Shown: piece by piece, positions 43,143 to 51,603 of the stretch
Layout: each line of letters begins with the position of its first letter
Numbering within the stretch: position 1 is the stretch's first letter
Source: JBBPZK01 sp965219175
GTDB taxonomy: Bacteria; Actinomycetota; Rubrobacteria; Rubrobacterales; Rubrobacteraceae
Direction of reading: 5' to 3'
Assembly: GCA_965219175.1 (NCBI GenBank)
Contig: CBDCNI010000001.1
Location: 930,001-994,000 of the forward strand
DNA: 64,000 bases
Notes under the pieces: model-generated
Told to the model about the DNA's origin: nothing
What the model saw: only the letters and a program-made list of their open reading frames with translations
The model's database searches: none
Program-made: the position numbers and the translations under genes

Positions 43143-44318
43143 CTACGAATCTTCTCTACGCGGGCCGAAGGCCATGCTGAGAATAGCTACGCCAGCGAAG
43201 ACGGCGAAGGTAGTTTGTAGCCCACTTGTTCCGGCGAGGACCCCGGCAAAGTAAGAGCCGAGTATCTGGCCGGCGGAGATGAGTAGGAAAGCTGCTCCCA
43301 ACCCTGCCGACGGACGGTCCCGGAAGACCTTGACGGCCCATACCAGCAGTATCCCGGTGAGCATGATGTACGTCGCACCGAAGAGTGCGGCGCTAGGGTA
43401 GACGATGAAGAGTCTGCCTGGTGCTACTGCAAGCATCCCGATCGAAATAGCCATCGCCAGCAGCGCACCGCGCAGCACCAAGCTAAGACCGAATCTGGCA
43501 ACCAGATCTCCCGCAGCACCGCCCAAAAGGCCCGAGACCCCGAGCACCACCCAGAAGGTGGTCGAGCCTATCCGGCCCAGGTCGCCGGCTTGTACGACCA
43601 GATCCCTAGAAAATGTCCAGTACGCAGCGCTCGCCAGCCCCAACCCCATTGACGCCGAGAAGAGCGGCAAAGACCTGCGTCCGACCAGCCAGCCGAAGGT
43701 GATCTCTGGCAGATCCTCTCCTTCGGATTCCTCTAAAGATTCTGAGCCACCGCCCGAGTCACCAGCGGGGATGAGAAGATTCCACACCAAAACTGCAAGC
43801 CCCACCGAGGCAAAGGCTGCCCATGCCAGACGCCACTGCCCAACAGCAACGAGCGCCACTGGACCTGAAAGTGCTACCCCGACACTGGTGCCGGAGTTGA
43901 TGAGGGTATTGGCCCGGTCTTGACGACCGCCGTCGAACACCCTGGAGACCGCCTCAGCCATCGGTGGTGAGACGAGCCCCGCGCCGATGCCCGCTGTGAG
44001 AACACCTGCGGCGAGAAAGAGTGTGCTGGGAGCAGCGGCAATGAGCGACATCCCCACTACGGCCGTTCCACCCGCGGCGGCAACCATAAAACGTGGCCCT
44101 ACCTTTGAGGTGTAGATAAGAGAGATCGTTATCGCCGCGCAGTACCCTGCATAAGAACCGGAGCCGATCAACCCCAGCACCGCAGCATCCAGACCAAACG
44201 CCTCACGTAGTTCGGGTAAGAACAGCCCGTAGGCAAAACGGGCCAACCCGTAGGTTACCGCGATCATCGCCAGTCCAGCAGGCACCAGCCCGAGGGTATT
44301 GTTCGTTGTAACCTTCAT
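43143..44318 (-). CDS. MFS transporter under TetR control
   Basis: 391 residues from the ATG ending at 44318, which overlaps the stop of the small gene upstream (ATGA). Twelve membrane helices with a charged central loop (ESLEESEGEDLPE). The GYCAAITISLIYTSKVGPR segment matches YbfB-like MFS carriers. The divergent TetR gene and twin operators indicate inducible efflux or uptake of a small molecule. Codon use appears slightly less GC-rich than neighbours. Confidence 0.88.
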   Translation of the reverse strand: MKVTTNNTLGLVPAGLAMIAVTYGLARFAYGLFLPELREAFGLDAAVLGLIGSGSYAGYCAAITISLIYTSKVGPRFMVAAAGGTAVVGMSLIAAAPSTLFLAAGVLTAGIGAGLVSPPMAEAVSRVFDGGRQDRANTLINSGTSVGVALSGPVALVAVGQWRLAWAAFASVGLAVLVWNLLIPAGDSGGGSESLEESEGEDLPEITFGWLVGRRSLPLFSASMGLGLASAAYWTFSRDLVVQAGDLGRIGSTTFWVVLGVSGLLGGAAGDLVARFGLSLVLRGALLAMAISIGMLAVAPGRLFIVYPSAALFGATYIMLTGILLVWAVKVFRDRPSAGLGAAFLLISAGQILGSYFAGVLAGTSGLQTTFAVFAGVAILSMAFGPRREDS

Positions 44319-44530
44319 CGCGCAGAGCGCCCTCCGCGGCACCGACAGCCCAAAGTGGATCCTTTGCCTATCTTTCTCGTCCAATCGATCCCAACCGTGT
44401 TTCTCGCAACCTTCTCCTTGCCACGCATCACCGCAAGCCTACGATCCATCTCTCTGTAGAAATCTACCAACCACCTCATCATCCTCCACACCAAACTCAT
44501 CGCTATTCTCCTTCCAGCTCTGAGATCCAC
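44315..44530 (-). CDS. Small basic protein translationally coupled to the MFS gene
   Basis: Two starts are possible: GTG 44530, five bases after AGGAGG (71 residues), or ATG 44500 after GGAAGGAGAA (61 residues, MSLVWRMMRWLVDFYREMDR at its N-terminus). Both have excellent ribosome sites, and the stop TGA overlaps the MFS start, so the frame is very likely translated. An amphipathic, Trp/Met/Arg-rich N-terminal helix is followed by a basic tail with CRCRGG. No family recognised. It may assist the transporter or just couple translation. Confidence 0.55.
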   Translation of the reverse strand: MDLRAGRRIAMSLVWRMMRWLVDFYREMDRRLAVMRGKEKVARNTVGIDWTRKIGKGSTLGCRCRGGRSAR

Positions 44531-44541
44531 TATATCCTCCT

Positions 44542-44563
44542 AAGTACACAGATTTGTCTACTT
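44542..44563. promoter_or_regulatory. TetR operator 1
   Basis: Imperfect palindrome AAGTACACAGATTTGTCTACTT, here described by its arms AAGTA and TACTT around ACA-GATT-TGT. It covers the predicted transcription start of the small gene/MFS operon. It repeats operator 2 at a spacing of 32 bases, about three DNA turns, placing both on the same face. Confidence 0.65.
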
Positions 44564-44573
44564 TAGGCATTGT

Positions 44574-44594
44574 AAGTACACAGATCTGTATAAT
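44574..44594. promoter_or_regulatory. TetR operator 2
   Basis: AAGTACACAGATCTGTATAAT contains the perfect ten-base palindrome ACAGATCTGT (44580-44589). It lies in the spacer of the minus-strand promoter and overlaps the plus-strand TATAAT, so one bound TetR dimer would block both genes. Confidence 0.65.
44589..44594 (+). promoter_or_regulatory. TATAAT -10 element of the tetR gene
   Basis: A consensus TATAAT. The expected start site near 44601 lies three bases before ATG 44604, so a leaderless tetR message is possible. No clear -35 element. Confidence 0.5.
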
Positions 44595-44621
44595 CAAGTA
44601 GAAATGGACGGAAGGTTAATG

Positions 44622-45218
44622 ATGACCGGGAAAGACAACTCGCTGGGAGTTACCACGAGAAAGAGGCCCGCTGCTGAAAAGGTTTTGAGGAGCGCTTCGG
44701 ATCTTTTCTACCGCAACGGAATAGCGGCTACCGGGGTAGACACGATAGTCGAGCATGCTGGCGTGTCAAAGAGGACTCTCTACAACAACTTCGGTGGCAA
44801 GGACGAGCTAGTGGCCGCTTATCTGCGGGATCGGGACGAGAGGTGGCGTGCGTCTCTGGTAGAGATCACGAACCGCTACGAGGATCCCGAAGAGCGACTG
44901 CTGGCGACCTTCGAGGCTTATGGTGAGTGGCTGGTAGGCGACGATTACAGAGGATGCGCCTTTATCAACGCGGCCTCTGAGATTGCCGACCCGGACCATC
45001 CTGCTCGTGCGGTGGCACTCTCACACAAGAAAGGGGTTCAGGAACACTTGGCGAGCCTTGCGGCGCAGGCTGGGCTACAGGAGCCCAATACGCTAGCCGA
45101 ACAGTTATTGTTGCTTCTGGAAGGCGCGACAGTGACGACATCCATGCGCAAGAGTCATGAGCCTCTCGACATTGCGCGGTCCACAGCCAGAAGTTTGATG
45201 GGACGTTCAAATACTTAA
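44622..45218 (+). CDS. TetR-family repressor
   Basis: 198 residues from ATG 44622, six bases after GGAAGG; ATG 44604 would be used if the message is leaderless. The DNA-binding helix-turn-helix (RSASDLFYRNGIAATGVDTI, then HAGVSKRTLYNNFGGKDEL) is complete. The C-terminal ligand domain includes GCAFINAASEIADPDHPAR, typical of the AcrR/TetR_C subgroup. It controls itself and the divergent small-protein/MFS genes through the two operators between them. Confidence 0.92.
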   Translation: MTGKDNSLGVTTRKRPAAEKVLRSASDLFYRNGIAATGVDTIVEHAGVSKRTLYNNFGGKDELVAAYLRDRDERWRASLVEITNRYEDPEERLLATFEAYGEWLVGDDYRGCAFINAASEIADPDHPARAVALSHKKGVQEHLASLAAQAGLQEPNTLAEQLLLLLEGATVTTSMRKSHEPLDIARSTARSLMGRSNT

Positions 45219-45384
45219 CTCATCCTGATCTATGTACCAAAGGCCAACCGTCTGGTCCGCCCAAGGGACTCATGGTCTGGTCAGGATAGCTCATCAAGAG
45301 TTCGGGAGAACCTAGAAGGCACGGCTTCCGGCCCGAACCCCATCTTCGAAGACTTCCGAGGCTTGCTGTAATACCATCTTCGTT

Positions 45385-46974
45385 ATGTCGGCTGTCTTGC
45401 GAACCGTGCTCTCGTTGTCTGCGGTGAGCGCCGTTTCGCGGGTTACGGGGTACGTCCGGACGATGGCCCAGGCTGCCTTTCTCGGCACGGGGTTGGTCGC
45501 CAACGCTTATGCCGTTTCGAGCATCTTACCCAACCTGATCTACGGTTTGTTTCTGGGTGGAATCATTTATTCGATCTTTATCCCAATACTCGTTGAGCGG
45601 ATCACCAGCCACGGCGAGGAGGACGCCCGCCGGCTGGTAAGCGCTCTCGCCACCGTCATCGTGCCGCTGATGGCCGTGGTGATCATACTCGCCGTCGTCT
45701 TCGCCGCCCCACTCGTGAACCTCCTGACCAGCTGGCAGAACTCGAAAGAACTCACCCCGGAAGAAGCCAGGAGAACGGCGTCCTTGACGGTCTTGCTCTT
45801 CAGGGTTTTTATCCTGCAGATCTTTTTCTGGAGCATCGGGTCTCTCGCTACCGGCATCCTGAACGCCCACCGGCGTTTTTTCCTGCCGCTCTTCACGCCG
45901 ATCGTTTTCAACCTGTTCGTCATCGCCTCTCTGGTCGGCTACTTCGTACTATACGCGAAGTACCCTTTGCTCTCCGTCTACTTGCTCGCCGGCGTACCGA
46001 CCCTCGGGGTGGCGCTGGTGACGTTGGCGTTGCTGCCGTCGGTCTGGCGGCTCGGTTACAAGCCCCGCATCCTGTTGGGACATCCGGCGCTGGTCCCGGC
46101 GCTCAGGCTCGCGGGTCCGATGGTCGTCTTCGTGGTGTCATCGATCCTCGTGCAGGTGATCTCTACTCATTTCGCTTCCCTCTACAACGGCAATGCGATT
46201 CTCGGATACGCTTTCGTCGTCTTCACCCTGCCATACGGCATCTTCGTCATCTCCCTTGAGACAGTCCTCATGCCGGAGCTCTCAGAGAAGCACGCCCGTG
46301 GAGACCTGGAAGGCTACAGAGAATCTCTTTCTTTCGGCCTGCGGACGATGGCTTTTCTAATAGTGCCGTCCACGGTCGCTCTCATCGTCCTCGCGAGGCC
46401 CATAGTGAGCCTGTTGTACGAGCGGGGTAAGTTCGGTGAGCAGGCCGTCCAGAGCGTCTCCGCCCTGCTGGTCGCCTACTCGGTTGGTTTGCTCGGGTAC
46501 TCGGCGTATTTCTTGCTCGTCCGGGCTTTCTACTCTCGCCAGAACAGTAAGGTCCCCGCTCTCTTGAACGTCGGCCTGCTCGTTCTCTATGCGATCCTAG
46601 CCTATGGTCTCTCGGAAGTTATGGACCTGCGAGTGGTTGGGTTGGCGCTGGCGCTCTCGGTGGCTAATGTCGTCTTCGCTGTGCTGTGCCTCGCCGCGAC
46701 GCGGCGGGAGATAAAGCGTATCCAGGGGCGGCGTCTCCTGCGCTCCCTGGCTAAGATGCTCGTCGCCGGGGCCGTCATGTACGCGGCCGCGTGGGCCGGT
46801 ACGACGGTTCTCGGAGACGGCTCCGGACTTCTGGACCGTATTCTCATACTCGCTGCGGTTGGGGGAGGTTCGCTCGCGGTCTATGTGGGCGTGGCGTTCC
46901 TGCTCGGGATCGAAGAGATGAAGTCCGCCGCAGCCCTGCTCCTCCGACGGCGAAACGCGGCCCCGGAAGGGTAA
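45385..46974 (+). CDS. murJ: MurJ/MviN-family lipid flippase
   Basis: 529 residues from ATG 45385. About 14 membrane helices of the MOP superfamily with MurJ features: SAVSRVTGYVRTMAQAAFLG, AYAVSSILPNLIYGLFLGG, FALL-type helix 7 region and FYSRQNSKVP. MurJ flips lipid II across the membrane; distant members flip other polyprenol-linked units. A TAATAC box (45369-45374) lies so close to the ATG that the message may be nearly leaderless. The downstream GNAT, ACP and ligase genes suggest it might serve a dedicated envelope polymer rather than general peptidoglycan. Confidence 0.88.
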   Translation: MSAVLRTVLSLSAVSAVSRVTGYVRTMAQAAFLGTGLVANAYAVSSILPNLIYGLFLGGIIYSIFIPILVERITSHGEEDARRLVSALATVIVPLMAVVIILAVVFAAPLVNLLTSWQNSKELTPEEARRTASLTVLLFRVFILQIFFWSIGSLATGILNAHRRFFLPLFTPIVFNLFVIASLVGYFVLYAKYPLLSVYLLAGVPTLGVALVTLALLPSVWRLGYKPRILLGHPALVPALRLAGPMVVFVVSSILVQVISTHFASLYNGNAILGYAFVVFTLPYGIFVISLETVLMPELSEKHARGDLEGYRESLSFGLRTMAFLIVPSTVALIVLARPIVSLLYERGKFGEQAVQSVSALLVAYSVGLLGYSAYFLLVRAFYSRQNSKVPALLNVGLLVLYAILAYGLSEVMDLRVVGLALALSVANVVFAVLCLAATRREIKRIQGRRLLRSLAKMLVAGAVMYAAAWAGTTVLGDGSGLLDRILILAAVGGGSLAVYVGVAFLLGIEEMKSAAALLLRRRNAAPEG

Positions 46975-47062
46975 CGCGTCTGGTTTCCTGAAGTGTACTC
47001 AGGGTATGTTAAGCTTTTCGGGCTCGAAAAACGAGGCGTAGCTATGACGAGAGGAGGTTGGC

Positions 47063-47146
47063 GTGTCGAAGGTCTGGTCTGTAGAGAATACGAGGTGTGA
47101 GGCTCGTCCGCTTATCTCTCTGACACCTCTCGGATCGGCGGCCTGA
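47063..47146 (+). CDS. 27-codon minicistron before the second GNAT gene
   Basis: GAGGAGG (47051-47057) lies five bases before GTG 47063. The frame (MSKVWSVENTRCEARPLISL plus seven residues) ends at TGA 47144-47146, two bases before the GNAT TTG start, which lacks a ribosome site. This mirrors the arrangement before paralogue 1 at 39737. Confidence 0.4.
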   Translation: MSKVWSVENTRCEARPLISLTPLGSAA

Positions 47147-47148
47147 TC

Positions 47149-48363
47149 TTGAAAGCCGTTGTAAAGCCGGTCGAAGATGCCCATCTGCCCGGAATCGACC
47201 GGTTGCGCTCCCTCGTGTACCCTCATTATCCCGGAGCCTACGATACCGAGTGGCACTCCAAAGTCTGGCGCTGGTTGGAGAGCCATCCACTGGCGGACGA
47301 GGAGATGCGTCGCTGGGTGCTGGTCACCGGAGAGGACGAGGTAGTCGGGCATCTCGCCGCGACACCCCAGAACTACTACATCGGCGGCAAAAAGGTCGTC
47401 GCCCATACCCCGGCCGATTACCAGGTGCTGCCGGAGTACGGGTTTCAGGCGCTCTCCCTGATGCGGACCTTCTTCCGTAGCACCGAAAACTGCGTGGCTT
47501 GCGACATGATCCCAGCCGTTATAAGCGTTGAGGAACGCCTCGGGGCCAAGGAAGTAGGCAGGCTCCGTTACGCGGCGAAGCTGCTCGACGTGTCGAGGCT
47601 GCCCGCACCGTCCGTCCCGTCTCGGTTACGGAAATTCTTAGGTTCCGAGCAAGAAACGGCGACCGCCCAGGCCGCCCGCGGATACGCGGGTCAGGGAGGG
47701 CCGGAGACGTCAGAGGGGATAGAGCCCCCGCCGGTACATCCGCGAGCCCCGATCCCACAACCCGTCAGAAAACTCCTGAATGGGGGACTCGGGACTATCG
47801 ACGAGGCTCTCGGCGGCGCTTTCGGGGGAGACTTCGAGACGGTCCGACTCGAAAAGTTCGACGAGAGTTTCGACGAGTTCTTCGAGAAGGTGGCCGCCAC
47901 TATTCCCTGTCTGCCGGAGAAGGACGCCGCTTTCTTGAACTGGCGCTACGTGGACTCCACGACCGCCCCGGTGACTATTCTCGGGGTCAGAGGAGACGAT
48001 GGAGGGCTCCTCGGTTACGCAGTCCTCAAGGTGGCGACGGCGGGTACCGACAAAGGCAAGGATAGCGGTATACTCGACCTCGCGACGCTTCCGGGGCGTC
48101 ACGACGTGGCGCAGGCGCTGCTGCGGGCGACGGTACGACACCTGAGGAAGGTGGGCGCCCACATCATCCGGTACAGGTTCATGAGCTCGCCGACCACGCC
48201 CCGCAAGGAGGACTTGATGAGGTTCGGGTTCTTTTATCGCGAAGGTAGAAGCCACACGCTTCTGGCGAAGTTCGCGGACGATGAGTTGAATAAAATAGCC
48301 CACGAGGCAGACAACTGGTCGTACAGCATCGGTGACGGTGAGGCGACATTTTGGTCCAGGTAA
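47149..48363 (+). CDS. GNAT-like acyltransferase, paralogue 2
   Basis: 404 residues from TTG 47149; no other in-frame start exists after the upstream TGA. Same double-lobe plan as the product at 39770: VVGHLAATPQNYYIGGKKVV, MRTFFRSTENCVACDM, a Pro-rich linker, PEKDAAFLNWRYVDS and a SIGDGEATFWSR ending. It starts 174 bases after murJ and is followed 21 bases later by the ACP gene, so it probably belongs with the ACP/ligase/decarboxylase set and may use the acyl-ACP as donor (inference). Confidence 0.82.
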   Translation: MKAVVKPVEDAHLPGIDRLRSLVYPHYPGAYDTEWHSKVWRWLESHPLADEEMRRWVLVTGEDEVVGHLAATPQNYYIGGKKVVAHTPADYQVLPEYGFQALSLMRTFFRSTENCVACDMIPAVISVEERLGAKEVGRLRYAAKLLDVSRLPAPSVPSRLRKFLGSEQETATAQAARGYAGQGGPETSEGIEPPPVHPRAPIPQPVRKLLNGGLGTIDEALGGAFGGDFETVRLEKFDESFDEFFEKVAATIPCLPEKDAAFLNWRYVDSTTAPVTILGVRGDDGGLLGYAVLKVATAGTDKGKDSGILDLATLPGRHDVAQALLRATVRHLRKVGAHIIRYRFMSSPTTPRKEDLMRFGFFYREGRSHTLLAKFADDELNKIAHEADNWSYSIGDGEATFWSR

Positions 48364-48384
48364 GAGAGTAAACAGGAGGTAAGA

Positions 48385-48636
48385 ATGGACATTAGTACGG
48401 ACAACGCGGCGGCTGAGATCCGCACCTGGTTGCAGGAGAACGTAACGGGAGACCGGGAGATACCGGACGATTATCCCCTGATCGAGAGCGGAGTCCTGAC
48501 CTCGCTCCAGACGGTCGAGTTGGTGATGTTCATGGAGGACAAGTTCGGCATCAGCGTCGAGGACGAGGAGCTTGACGAGGAGAACTTCGAGTCCATAAAG
48601 TCCATCGCCGGGCTGGTGGCGAGCAAGACCGCGTGA
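48385..48636 (+). CDS. Acyl carrier protein
   Basis: 83 residues from ATG 48385 behind AGGAGGTAAG. Acidic, four-helix ACP pattern with the phosphopantetheine site at Ser40 in ESGVLTSLQTVELV (the usual Asp before Ser is Thr here). It is the carrier for the ligase gene that overlaps its stop (GTGA). Confidence 0.9.
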   Translation: MDISTDNAAAEIRTWLQENVTGDREIPDDYPLIESGVLTSLQTVELVMFMEDKFGISVEDEELDEENFESIKSIAGLVASKTA

Positions 48637-50228
48637 GCGCGTTCCCGGAATTCACCCTGCACGACCTGCTCCGCAACTCCGTGGAGCGAGACCCGGACAA
48701 GGTAGCGGTCGTGGACGGCAACACCGAATACACCTACGAAGACCTCGACCGTCAGAGCGGCGCTCTTTGCGCGGCGTTGATCGGGGAAGGCGTCCGCAAG
48801 GGCGACCGGGTCGGCGTCCTGATGGAGAAGTCCTGGGAGGCCGTCGTGGCGATGCTCGCGGCATCCAGGGCCGGGGCCGCCTACGTGAACGTTAACCCTC
48901 TCCTAAAGGTCCAGCAGGTCGAGTACATAATCAGGGACTGCGACATTCGCGTCGCTGTTGGCGACTCGCCGAAGCTAGCGGAGCTTGAGTCTGTGAAGTT
49001 CGATGCCGCGTTCTACAAGGGTGACGAGGCCGAGAATGTTCCGGCCGGGACCTCGATGGATCTCTCCGAGGTACTGCGAGATTCCGGTGGTTCGGGCGAT
49101 GTTGTAGAGGTTTCGGAGGTGGACCTCGGGACCATCCTGTACACCTCTGGTTCGACGGGGATGCCCAAAGGTGTGGCGACGAGCCAGCGCAACCTGGTGG
49201 CCGGAGCCCAGATCGTCTCCACCTACCTGCGGAACACGCCGGAGGACCGCATCCTCTCGGCGCTCCCGCTCAACTTCGACGCCGGGATGAGCCAGTTCAC
49301 GACCTCTCTGCGGGCCGGGGCCACGCTGGTCCTGCAACGCTCGCGGCTGCCCGGCGACCTTCTAAAGGCGCTGCGCAAGCACGACATCACCGGTGTTACC
49401 GGCGTGCCGCCGCTGTGGGGACTCCTGTTGCGCGGTGCCAAAACAATTGAGGAAGAGCCGCTCGAAAACCTGCGCTACATCGCGAACACGGGCGGGCGGA
49501 TACCGCAGGCAAACCTGGACGAGTTGAGGCGTCTGCTGGAGCCTTCGGGTACGGAGATCTACCTGATGTACGGTCTGACGGAGGCTTTCCGCTCGACGTA
49601 TCTGCCGCCGGAGGAGATCTGGCGCTCCTCGCCCGAGAGGGGCTGGTGCATCGGCAAGGCGATCCCGAACACGGAGGTCATGGTCGTGAACAACGAGGGC
49701 CGCGAGTGTGACCCCGGCGAGGTTGGAGAGTTGATCCACCGTGGTCCAACGGTCGCGATGGGCTACTGGGGCAACGAGGAGGCGACGCGCAAGGCGTACC
49801 GCCCGAACCCGCTCGCCCCGCCCGAGCTTCTGGGTGTCGAGAAGGTAGTCTACTCCGGCGACCTGGCGCGTAGGGACGGGGAAGGCTACCTATACCTGAC
49901 CGGCCGCGCGGACGCGATGATAAAGAGCCAGGGCTACCGCATGAGCCCGGAAGAGGTGGAAGGGCTCCTGGTCGGGTCCGGGATCGTGGACGAGGCATGC
50001 GCCTTCGGCGTGCCGGACCCGGAGATGGGGCAGCAGGTCGTGGCGGCCGTGACGCTCAAGAACGGCGGCGGGGAAGAGGCCGTGCGGAGCATCCGGCAGC
50101 ACTGCATAGAGAACGGGCCGCCGTACATGGTGCCAAAAGAGATACTCGTACACGAAAAAGACCTCCCAAAGACCGCTTCGGGCAAAATAGATCGGAAGAC
50201 GATAAGTAATGCTTACTCAGATAGATAA
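48633..50228 (+). CDS. AMP-forming acyl/aminoacyl ligase (exosortase-locus type)
   Basis: 531 residues from GTG 48633. Adenylate-forming enzyme with LYTSGSTGMPKGVATSQRNL, YGLTEAFRSTYLPPEE, SGDLARRDGEGYLYLTGR and the catalytic Lys in TASGKIDRK. The closest family I recall is the acyl-CoA ligase found with exosortase A systems, which sits next to an ACP and a PLP decarboxylase exactly as here. It presumably loads an amino or fatty acid on the ACP. It overlaps the decarboxylase gene by 20 bases. Confidence 0.88.
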   Translation: MSAFPEFTLHDLLRNSVERDPDKVAVVDGNTEYTYEDLDRQSGALCAALIGEGVRKGDRVGVLMEKSWEAVVAMLAASRAGAAYVNVNPLLKVQQVEYIIRDCDIRVAVGDSPKLAELESVKFDAAFYKGDEAENVPAGTSMDLSEVLRDSGGSGDVVEVSEVDLGTILYTSGSTGMPKGVATSQRNLVAGAQIVSTYLRNTPEDRILSALPLNFDAGMSQFTTSLRAGATLVLQRSRLPGDLLKALRKHDITGVTGVPPLWGLLLRGAKTIEEEPLENLRYIANTGGRIPQANLDELRRLLEPSGTEIYLMYGLTEAFRSTYLPPEEIWRSSPERGWCIGKAIPNTEVMVVNNEGRECDPGEVGELIHRGPTVAMGYWGNEEATRKAYRPNPLAPPELLGVEKVVYSGDLARRDGEGYLYLTGRADAMIKSQGYRMSPEEVEGLLVGSGIVDEACAFGVPDPEMGQQVVAAVTLKNGGGEEAVRSIRQHCIENGPPYMVPKEILVHEKDLPKTASGKIDRKTISNAYSDR

Positions 50229-51549
50229 AGCAAAAAGCCTGGCCGAGCGCTTCGGCGGCGTCTGTGACGGAGAGTTTTCTCCGGGCGGCGTCCCAATCTC
50301 CAGGATAGCGGAGGAGTATGGGACGCCCTTCTACCTCTATAGTGGGGAGATGATCTCCGAACGGATCCAAGCTCTCCACGAGGCTCTCGGGGAGGGCGTC
50401 GAGATCTCCTTCTCGCTCAAGGCCAACCCGAACCTCGGTGTTTGCCAGATCGTGGGCCGCGACCGTCAGGCGGGGGCGGAGATCGCCTCTTCCGGTGAAC
50501 TGGTAGTCGCGCGGGCGGCCGGCTTCGACCCGGAGGACATAGTCTTCGCAGGCCCCGGAAAGACCGACGACGAGTTGCGCCGGGCCGTGGATGAAGACAT
50601 CTTCGCCGTCAACGTCGAGTCGCTGGGTGAGATAGAACGCCTCGCCACCATAGCGGAGAACGCCGGATGCCGCATCGGGGTCGGGCTCCGCATCAACCCG
50701 GAGGCCCAACTTATGGGTTCCGGTATGCGCATGGGCGGCACGGTCGGGCAGTTCGGTATGGACCAGGCTGACCTCGAAGAAGCGGTTCGTAAGACGCTCG
50801 ACCATCCGCAACTCATCCTGCGGGGCGTTCACGTCTACACCGCGACTCAGGTCTTCGAGGTCGAGGCGCTTCTGGAGCACTGCCGCAACATCTTCGAGGT
50901 AGCCCTGGAAGCCGCCGACCACGCCGGACGTCCGCTCGAGATGATCGACTTCGGCGGCGGCTTCGGCGTCCCGTACTTCGAGAAAATGGTCGAGTTCGAC
51001 CTTGAGAAGTTCGGCCGGGGCTTCCGGGAGCTTTTCGCCTCCTACCGCTCCGACCCGCGACTCTCCGGCTGCCGCTTTATCTTCGAATTGGGCCGCTACT
51101 TGGTCGGCGAAGCCGGAGTCTACGTCACGCGCGTCGTGGACGTAAAGCGGACCAGGGGCAAGACCTTCGCCGTTACCGACGGCGGCATGAACCACCACCT
51201 GACCGCAACGGGGAACATGGGCCAGGTCTTCCGCAAGTCATACCCTCTCCTCAACCTCAGCCGCGCCGAGGCTGGGCCGGGGGAAGAAGGCGTGGCCGTC
51301 GCCGGGCCTTGTTGCACGCCGCTCGATTCCTTCGGCAATAACGTACCGCTCGCCGAGCCGGAGACTGGAGATTTGATCGGGGTTTTCTACAGCGGGGCAT
51401 ACGGCTTTAGCGCCAGCAACCTCGGCTTCTTGAGCCATCCTTCCCCCGCCGAAGTCCTCCTCTGGCAAGGAGAAGCGCACCTGCTGCGCCCGGCCGGAGA
51501 ACCGGAAGACGTGCTAAAAGGACAAGAAGCGCTAGCCACTAAGCAGTAG
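50209..51549 (+). CDS. PLP-dependent decarboxylase (exosortase-locus, DapDC/ODC fold)
   Basis: 446 residues from ATG 50209. Fold III PLP enzyme: Schiff-base Lys71 in SFSLKANPN, phosphate loop FGGGFGVPY, FELGRYLVGEAG and the cross-subunit Cys motif GPCCTPLDSF. It resembles the decarboxylase associated with exosortase A loci more than lysA. It may decarboxylate a diamino acid, free or bound to the ACP. Ends at a strong bidirectional hairpin. Diaminopimelate decarboxylase is the alternative assignment but less likely given the partners. Confidence 0.88.
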   Translation: MLTQIDKAKSLAERFGGVCDGEFSPGGVPISRIAEEYGTPFYLYSGEMISERIQALHEALGEGVEISFSLKANPNLGVCQIVGRDRQAGAEIASSGELVVARAAGFDPEDIVFAGPGKTDDELRRAVDEDIFAVNVESLGEIERLATIAENAGCRIGVGLRINPEAQLMGSGMRMGGTVGQFGMDQADLEEAVRKTLDHPQLILRGVHVYTATQVFEVEALLEHCRNIFEVALEAADHAGRPLEMIDFGGGFGVPYFEKMVEFDLEKFGRGFRELFASYRSDPRLSGCRFIFELGRYLVGEAGVYVTRVVDVKRTRGKTFAVTDGGMNHHLTATGNMGQVFRKSYPLLNLSRAEAGPGEEGVAVAGPCCTPLDSFGNNVPLAEPETGDLIGVFYSGAYGFSASNLGFLSHPSPAEVLLWQGEAHLLRPAGEPEDVLKGQEALATKQ

Positions 51550-51567
51550 GATAAGCGCGGGCAAACT

Positions 51568-51603
51568 GGCTGGGCGGACTTTCTCCGCCCAGCCTCTCTC
51601 TTT
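51568..51603 (+). terminator. Terminator after the decarboxylase gene
   Basis: GGCTGGGCGGA (51568-51578) pairs perfectly with TCCGCCCAGCC (51584-51594) over 11 bases with a five-base loop, followed by TCTCTCTTT. It also lies directly behind the convergent VanW stop. Confidence 0.85.

Larger units (their letters stand above)
44569..44597 (-). promoter_or_regulatory. Promoter of the small-protein/MFS operon
   Basis: On the minus strand TTGATT (44597-44592) and TACAAT (44574-44569) are separated by exactly 17 bases. Operator 2 fills the spacer and operator 1 covers the start site. Confidence 0.6.

Noticed and set aside
45219..45384. Possible hairpin TCCTGA/TCAGGA between tetR and murJ as a terminator
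   Set aside because: Short stem with a long loop and no T-run; not distinguishable from chance.
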